DNA from: JAEUOS01 sp031423955
Lineage (GTDB): Bacteria > Pseudomonadota > Gammaproteobacteria > Burkholderiales > JAEUOS01
Direction: 5' to 3'
Assembly: GCA_031423955.1 (NCBI GenBank)
Contig: JANPGJ010000547.1
Location: 1 to 64,000 of the forward strand
Length of the DNA stretch: 64,000 nt
Shown: positions 59,158 to 64,000 of the stretch, in pieces
Layout of the letters: every line of letters begins with the position of its first letter
Position numbering within the stretch: the first letter of the stretch is position 1
Made by a program: the position numbers and the translations under genes
The notes under the pieces: model-generated
Databases searched by the model: none
What the model was told of the DNA's origin: nothing
The model's input: only the letters and a program-made list of their open reading frames with translations

Positions 59158-62100
59158 TCGTCAACTCCTCTCCTGAGTGGAAGACTTGCTCGACGCCCCG
59201 AACTTGTTGAACCTTTGGCAGGCTGTGGAGGATTCAGACGGTCAAGGATCCTTTGGGCCTGACGCAGCGGATCTCCCAACATACTATCGGGGCTGCCCGT
59301 TGCACCATCTGGCAGTGGAATTAGCGGCAGTCGAGGCTCTGGAACGTTCGGTAGAGGAGGATCGTAGTCACGTCCAACCTTGTTTACTGCATCCTGGTCA
59401 CGCTTCATCTGCCGTTCGTATTTATCCACTTCAGCTTCACAAGCGGGATCGCCTTGGTCTTGCGCGCAACGCGGATACGGCACAAAGTGGTACGGCCCGA
59501 GGCGCGGGCTATCGAGTCCCCGTGGATCGATTCTCGATAGCGGATTTGCCATGACATAGGTGTATGTATTGATCCCGCCCGCCAACCCGATGGGATCAGA
59601 TTGCACATACCGCCCCGTCCTCGGATCGTAATCCCGGAAGTAGTTGTAATGAAGTCCAGTCTCCGCATCAAAGTACTGTCCCGGGAACCGCAATGGAAAA
59701 CTAAAGCGCAGTCCGTTGCCGTCAGGATCATCATTTGGCGGCAGGTCTCCAAACGGGTCAGAATCCCACCGCCAAATCGTCGTGCCTGCTTGGCTACGCA
59801 CCGCTCTTGGAGTATTCAAATGGTCCGTATCAATCGTATAAACAGAACTTGCATCTGCCGGTAGAAATTTGACGGCGTCCGCAACGACAACCCCATCTGC
59901 GCTATCCGTAAGCGTTACTTTATGGCCCGCCCCGCTGATGAGCGTAAAACTTCCGAGAAACACCCACTGGCCGCTTCGCTGTTTTTGGTTTACAACGACG
60001 CTTGTGACGCCACCCAAATGAGAAACTTGGTACGTGGCGTTCGTCGCACGGTCGGTGTTCGAAACCCAACGAGCGTAGACGTTGTAGCCCCCACTGGGAA
60101 GGCTGGATGGGGCCCAAGTTGCCGAATTCGCGCCTGTACCGGCGGCCCGGTACAAATATCCTCCACCAAGCGCGTCACTCCCTGTTGTGGACGACCATGT
60201 TCCTGCCACGCTAAAGCCAGTACCGCCGTTGTCGATGACCGAGGGATTGTCTGCAAGCACGGCAATCGGAATGTCACCCAGATAAACATACTCACGAATG
60301 GCTGAACTACCCTGATAGTCGCCAATCAAGCGTCCTTGTTCATCATAGGCGTAGTCCGTGTTGGCATAGTTATTGGAGTACCCGCCGATCTTGTTTACAC
60401 GCTGGCCCAAGCCATTAAATTGGATCTCCTTGATATAGTTGCTTGGATACGATGTGAACATCGTGTCGACAAACGTTGAAATCCGGCCGCTATCGTCATA
60501 CGTAAACGTACGCCCTCCCAGATTGACAGCATTTCCTGCAGCGTCATAAGCAAACGTGCTCGCCGGTACCGGACCGGCGCTGCTCAACAATCGATTGCTG
60601 TTGGCAGCAGTGGTGTAGTTGTAGCTATTTACCCCGATCGATAGGTTAGTCCGATTGCCATTCGCGTCGTAGGTATAAGCACGCGACGTGTTGCTTGCAA
60701 CGAAGCCTGTGACTCGATCAAGGTCGTCGTAAGAAAATATCTGAATCGAATTGACCGGGCCATCATTAATCTGTGTAATGCGATCCGCATTGTCATAAGT
60801 GACAGTGCGTGTGGCGCCACCAACCGGATGAGTGCGCATTCTGCCGTCAGCATCAAAGGTTCGCGATGCAACAGTTGAATTTCCCCAGACCCAAGCCTTT
60901 GGCTGGCCAAACGGGTGCCATGTAATGCCACTCACAATCGAGGTGTTGTCAATACTCAATGCGGATACGCGGCCCGCGAGATCATAGGTATATCTTGCTG
61001 TTCGGCCAGACGGGTAGACCATTGATACAAGTCGGCCAGCCGCGTCGTAGCCGTAAGTCGTGACAAGCAACCCACCACCGTAGGCCTTCGTTTGCCTCCT
61101 GCTGGTGACACGCCCCTGAAGGTCGTATGTCCATGCAGTCGTCCCGCTGGAATCGACCAGGGTCGTCAGGCGACCTTTGCCGTTTGCCCCTTCGTCATAC
61201 CGAAACGTGTCGATCTTCGTACCGCTGGCCCCGCCGTAACGCTTGGTCAAAACGCGATTCAACGCGTCATACGTATAGATCGTTGTCTTTCCGCGAGCGT
61301 CGGTGCTGGTTGCCACGTTTCCAGCGGCATCGAATGTGCGCGCAGTTGTCCCGGTATCCGGACTGACTTGTAGGGTGGCGTCACCCAGGCCGGTCATGGT
61401 GTAGTTGGTGACAAGATTGCGCGGATCGGTGACGCGGGTTAGCTGATCCTGCCCGTCATAGCCATAGCTGATCACCGGATTCGGCTGATTGGCGCCGGGA
61501 CTGGGCTGCGTGACCGCGACGAGTCTGTTTAGAGCGTCGTAGGCGTTGGTGGTCATGCGGTTGAGCGGATCGTTGACCATGATCAGGTTGCCCTGGGGGT
61601 CATACGTGTAGCTGGTCGTCTGATTCTGCGCACCGATGCTCTGGACCATGCGATTGAGCGCGTCGTACACGCGGCTACGGGTTTGCGCCAGCGCGTTGGC
61701 TGGGTCGAATACCTCTTCCTTGGTACGGTTGCCGCGCAAATCGAGCGTGTAAACGATGCGATTGCCGAGGTTGTCGCCAATGCTCGTCATCCGGTGTGCC
61801 GCGTCATAGCCGTAAGTGACAAAGGAATTGTCGGGTAGCGTGGCCTTGATGAGTTGGCCGACAGGGTCGTAGTCGTAAACCGTGACTTCGCCGCCGACAT
61901 TGCGACTCTTCAGGCGTTGGCGGCTGTCATAGGTCAACTGCGTGGTGAGCCCGTTCGGATCGACGACGGTGAGTGGCTGACCGTGCGGGTTGCACGACGT
62001 GATCTGAGTGACGTGACCAAGCGCGTTGGTGACCGACGCAACATTCCCGCGCCGGCCGATTTCGCTGTCGGTGCTTGGGTAATAGGCATAGGTCGTGATG

Positions 62101-64000
62101 TCGGCCACGTCTGTGCGCGGTCCATTTGCGCTCAGAACCTGGCCAACGGTATCGTAGGTATAGGTCCAGGTACGCGCGGTACCCGTTGGCGGCGCTGCCA
62201 ATCCCAGAGCGCCGGTGGCATCGGTAGTGGCCTGGATGGTCTTGGTGAGGACGTTGCCGCGATCGCCGGGGTTGCTTGCGGTAGGGGGGCCATACGTGTA
62301 AGTTGTGACCCGCAATGGTTCCGCCACCTTGGTCGGTTGCCGCCAATCCGCTGACCATTCGGTGCTGATCATTCGCGCAGGCGCAGCAAGCACAGGGGTT
62401 CCAGCAATCATCGACGCACAATCGGTCGATCCAGACAGGCCTTCGATTCGGCGCGTTTCTAGCTTGCGATTCAGGTCGTTCGCGTAACACGTCTTGTAGC
62501 CGTTCCAGTTAACTCGACTGGCGACATTGCCGCCGGAATCATAGGTTGTGGCGCTGTTGGCGCCACAACCCAGGCACGGCGCCGAAATACCGGTCAACCG
62601 CACCATTCCAAGCTGGACCGCAAACCCGAACGTGCGAGTCGTCGTTGTAGGCGCAGTCGAAGCCCCTTGGGTGTACGTTACGCTGGTTTGTCCTGCAGCA
62701 GGCGAGTCGTAAGCGAAGGCGATTTTGTCGACCCCTCCGGCATGCTCGGTTGACGTTGCGCGCCCTTGGCAATCGTACTTGTAGGTTGAGTACCGCTGCC
62801 CGTTCTCGTCGGTGATCCCGGTCAGGTGATTGACGAGATGCCAATTTGTCAGGCCATACGCGGATATACCGGGGCAGGCAGCGCCATTATTGATGTTGGC
62901 AACTTCGTTGTAGTGATAGATGCGGGATTGCCCATCTGGAAATGTCACTCTGGTGAGATTCTCCGCGTCACAAAAGTACCTGGATGCGCCTGTGGTGCAG
63001 CCGCCGGAAGGCCCGTTATGTTCGTATGTGAAAACACCTGCGGCCGCATCAGCGATCTTTATCACACGAAACGCGGCGTCATACTGCAGATTTATCTGCC
63101 GACCAAACGGGTCAGACACGCACATCAACTGCGGACGGTTTGGCGGCACAATAGCTTGACCTGTCGCATCCAATTGATGCGCCCAGGCGTTCGGACCCAC
63201 ACATTGAGGGGGTACATATTCGGGCGGATGCGGGACCCCGACCGTAGTGGGAGACGCGCTGGAGTAGTACATTTGCCCCGCGCCGTCTGAATAACCGAGG
63301 CGCGTCACCAACCCTTGACGATCGCTGATCTGCAGCAATGAGCCATAGAGATCGTAGAGCTCTACCGTCTCGCCATCTTCTGCAATGAGCTTCCACCCCT
63401 GGACCGTGTTGCCCGACACCACGCCAACCAACTTGTCGGCGATATCCGAATCAGGTACCCACGGTCCGGCCAAGTTGCCCTGCGCGGCAATCGACAAGAA
63501 AAAACGAATGATCCTGCCGTCCGGCCTGCTCGCCGTCATCGTGCTGCTACCCTGAAATTGATCCAAATCGATTCGTCTCTCAAAATCGAACACCCATTTG
63601 GACCTGCGGATGGAAGGCGCGCTCGAGTTGTAGGTTCGTCGAATCGCCAGTCCTGTTGCGTTCACCGGAGCGGCATCGGTTTCGATTTGGTACTTGTTTC
63701 CGGTACCTGAGTTGACCGGATTGCCCTGCCCTTGGCATGGAGCGCCTGGTGGGCAGGGACCACCATTCTTGCCAGGATCTGGCACGTTCGAAGCGCAGAA
63801 AAAATTCCCGTTCACGTCGAATGAGGGGTACGTTCCCTGGTCGCAACGCCGAGCGGTAATTCCGATCAAGCCCGAGGAAAAACCATCCCAAGTTGATGCG
63901 GGATCATGGCTAATTCTGCATTGCGTGGCGTTTTCGTATATCGGGTAGTACGTCGCGACCCCCGAACTGCTCAATATTCCTCTGCCACCAGTTGGATACA
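59142..64000 (-). CDS. RHS/YD-repeat protein with golvesin-like insert (5' end outside window)
   Basis: At least 1,619 residues, open to the window end (63974 is not a real start). Order: DUF6531-like segment (GNPVNSGTGNKYQIETDA, RTYNSSAP), about 1,000 residues of YD repeats (YTYDALNRVLTKRYG, YDAAGRLVSMVYP and many more), a golvesin/carbohydrate-binding-like insert (about 59870-60230: TWSSTTGSDALGGGYLYR ... VVADAVKFLP), then the RHS core end (IDTDHLNTPRAV, FPLRFPGQYFDAETGLHYNYFRDYDP, YVQSDPIGLAGG). After DPRGL comes a unique 123-residue tail (59145-59513) where toxin domains usually lie; I do not recognise it. Probably secreted or contact-dependent. Confidence 0.92.
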   Translation of the reverse strand, partial: YPTGGRGILSSSGVATYYPIYENATQCRISHDPASTWDGFSSGLIGITARRCDQGTYPSFDVNGNFFCASNVPDPGKNGGPCPPGAPCQGQGNPVNSGTGNKYQIETDAAPVNATGLAIRRTYNSSAPSIRRSKWVFDFERRIDLDQFQGSSTMTASRPDGRIIRFFLSIAAQGNLAGPWVPDSDIADKLVGVVSGNTVQGWKLIAEDGETVELYDLYGSLLQISDRQGLVTRLGYSDGAGQMYYSSASPTTVGVPHPPEYVPPQCVGPNAWAHQLDATGQAIVPPNRPQLMCVSDPFGRQINLQYDAAFRVIKIADAAAGVFTYEHNGPSGGCTTGASRYFCDAENLTRVTFPDGQSRIYHYNEVANINNGAACPGISAYGLTNWHLVNHLTGITDENGQRYSTYKYDCQGRATSTEHAGGVDKIAFAYDSPAAGQTSVTYTQGASTAPTTTTRTFGFAVQLGMVRLTGISAPCLGCGANSATTYDSGGNVASRVNWNGYKTCYANDLNRKLETRRIEGLSGSTDCASMIAGTPVLAAPARMISTEWSADWRQPTKVAEPLRVTTYTYGPPTASNPGDRGNVLTKTIQATTDATGALGLAAPPTGTARTWTYTYDTVGQVLSANGPRTDVADITTYAYYPSTDSEIGRRGNVASVTNALGHVTQITSCNPHGQPLTVVDPNGLTTQLTYDSRQRLKSRNVGGEVTVYDYDPVGQLIKATLPDNSFVTYGYDAAHRMTSIGDNLGNRIVYTLDLRGNRTKEEVFDPANALAQTRSRVYDALNRMVQSIGAQNQTTSYTYDPQGNLIMVNDPLNRMTTNAYDALNRLVAVTQPSPGANQPNPVISYGYDGQDQLTRVTDPRNLVTNYTMTGLGDATLQVSPDTGTTARTFDAAGNVATSTDARGKTTIYTYDALNRVLTKRYGGASGTKIDTFRYDEGANGKGRLTTLVDSSGTTAWTYDLQGRVTSRRQTKAYGGGLLVTTYGYDAAGRLVSMVYPSGRTARYTYDLAGRVSALSIDNTSIVSGITWHPFGQPKAWVWGNSTVASRTFDADGRMRTHPVGGATRTVTYDNADRITQINDGPVNSIQIFSYDDLDRVTGFVASNTSRAYTYDANGNRTNLSIGVNSYNYTTAANSNRLLSSAGPVPASTFAYDAAGNAVNLGGRTFTYDDSGRISTFVDTMFTSYPSNYIKEIQFNGLGQRVNKIGGYSNNYANTDYAYDEQGRLIGDYQGSSAIREYVYLGDIPIAVLADNPSVIDNGGTGFSVAGTWSSTTGSDALGGGYLYRAAGTGANSATWAPSSLPSGGYNVYARWVSNTDRATNATYQVSHLGGVTSVVVNQKQRSGQWVFLGSFTLISGAGHKVTLTDSADGVVVADAVKFLPADASSVYTIDTDHLNTPRAVRSQAGTTIWRWDSDPFGDLPPNDDPDGNGLRFSFPLRFPGQYFDAETGLHYNYFRDYDPRTGRYVQSDPIGLAGGINTYTYVMANPLSRIDPRGLDSPRLGPYHFVPYPRCAQDQGDPACEAEVDKYERQMKRDQDAVNKVGRDYDPPLPNVPEPRLPLIPLPDGATGSPDSMLGDPLRQAQRILDRLNPPQPAKGSTSSGRRASLPLRRGVDECRSP

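Noticed and set aside
1..64000. CRISPR array
   Set aside because: No regularly spaced direct repeats with unique spacers and no cas genes were seen.

Overview
The window is about 64 kb of GC-rich DNA that reads like a Betaproteobacterium, most likely Burkholderiales. Three things point there. The first is the gene order tkt-gap-pgk-pyk ... fba-purC-purE-purK-tsaC. The second is the pair of Bug/TctC-type tripartite tricarboxylate receptors beside a TRAP transporter. The third is a BoxR-BoxC-BoxB aerobic benzoyl-CoA cluster. No database could be searched, so the taxonomy is inference.

Layout. 1-3.6 kb: a MacAB-like efflux operon (adaptor cut by the window edge, ATPase, permease). 3.6-6.8 kb: a self-contained exosortase E / VPEID-CTERM pair, made of a tiny sorting substrate and a large exosortase-CPBP protease fusion, then a FecR-domain protein. 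6.9-11.1 kb: uppP, an LprI-like protein, trmB-thiG-thiS, an AlkA-like glycosylase and tRNA-Gly(CCC). 11.3-25 kb: catabolic and uptake genes (an acyl-CoA dehydrogenase broken by an amber codon, a racemase-like protein, SDRs, GNAT, TRAP DctPQM, TauD-like and IPNS-like dioxygenases, Bug and NMT1-type receptors). 25.3-27.3 kb: an IS91-type transposase remnant next to an AbiE-like toxin-antitoxin pair. 27.5-34.6 kb: rsmE-speD, and divergently tkt-gap-pgk-pyk.

34.7-43.9 kb is an accessory island set between pyk and fba, which are normally close in this group. It holds an ECF42-type sigma factor, three copies of a matching promoter (TGTCGA-N17-CGACTA), and a run of YCII/DGPF, VOC, SRPBCC, DHFR-like and DUF1428 genes. 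A stray second copy of the sigma gene's 3' end lies just upstream of the third promoter. Next come a MoaD/ThiS-like protein with a BNR-repeat protein, and a MerR regulator with a methyltransferase. 44-48.8 kb: fba (with a frameshift), purCEK and tsaC.

48.9-58.2 kb: a benzoate degradation region with SemiSWEET, an alpha/beta hydrolase, benzoate-CoA ligase, flavodoxin, boxR-boxC-boxB, a MaoC-like protein and a Bug receptor. No boxA is present. 58.4-64 kb: a less GC-rich segment with a large RHS protein running off the window end. A CPBP membrane protein overlaps its 3' end, as an immunity gene might.

Two 74-nt noncoding elements at 12.5 and 49.9 kb share one stem exactly and covary in the second, so they look like a structured repeat family. 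Three otherwise well-conserved genes (acyl-CoA dehydrogenase, DUF1428, fba) carry a single disrupting lesion each, so draft-assembly error must be considered alongside real decay.
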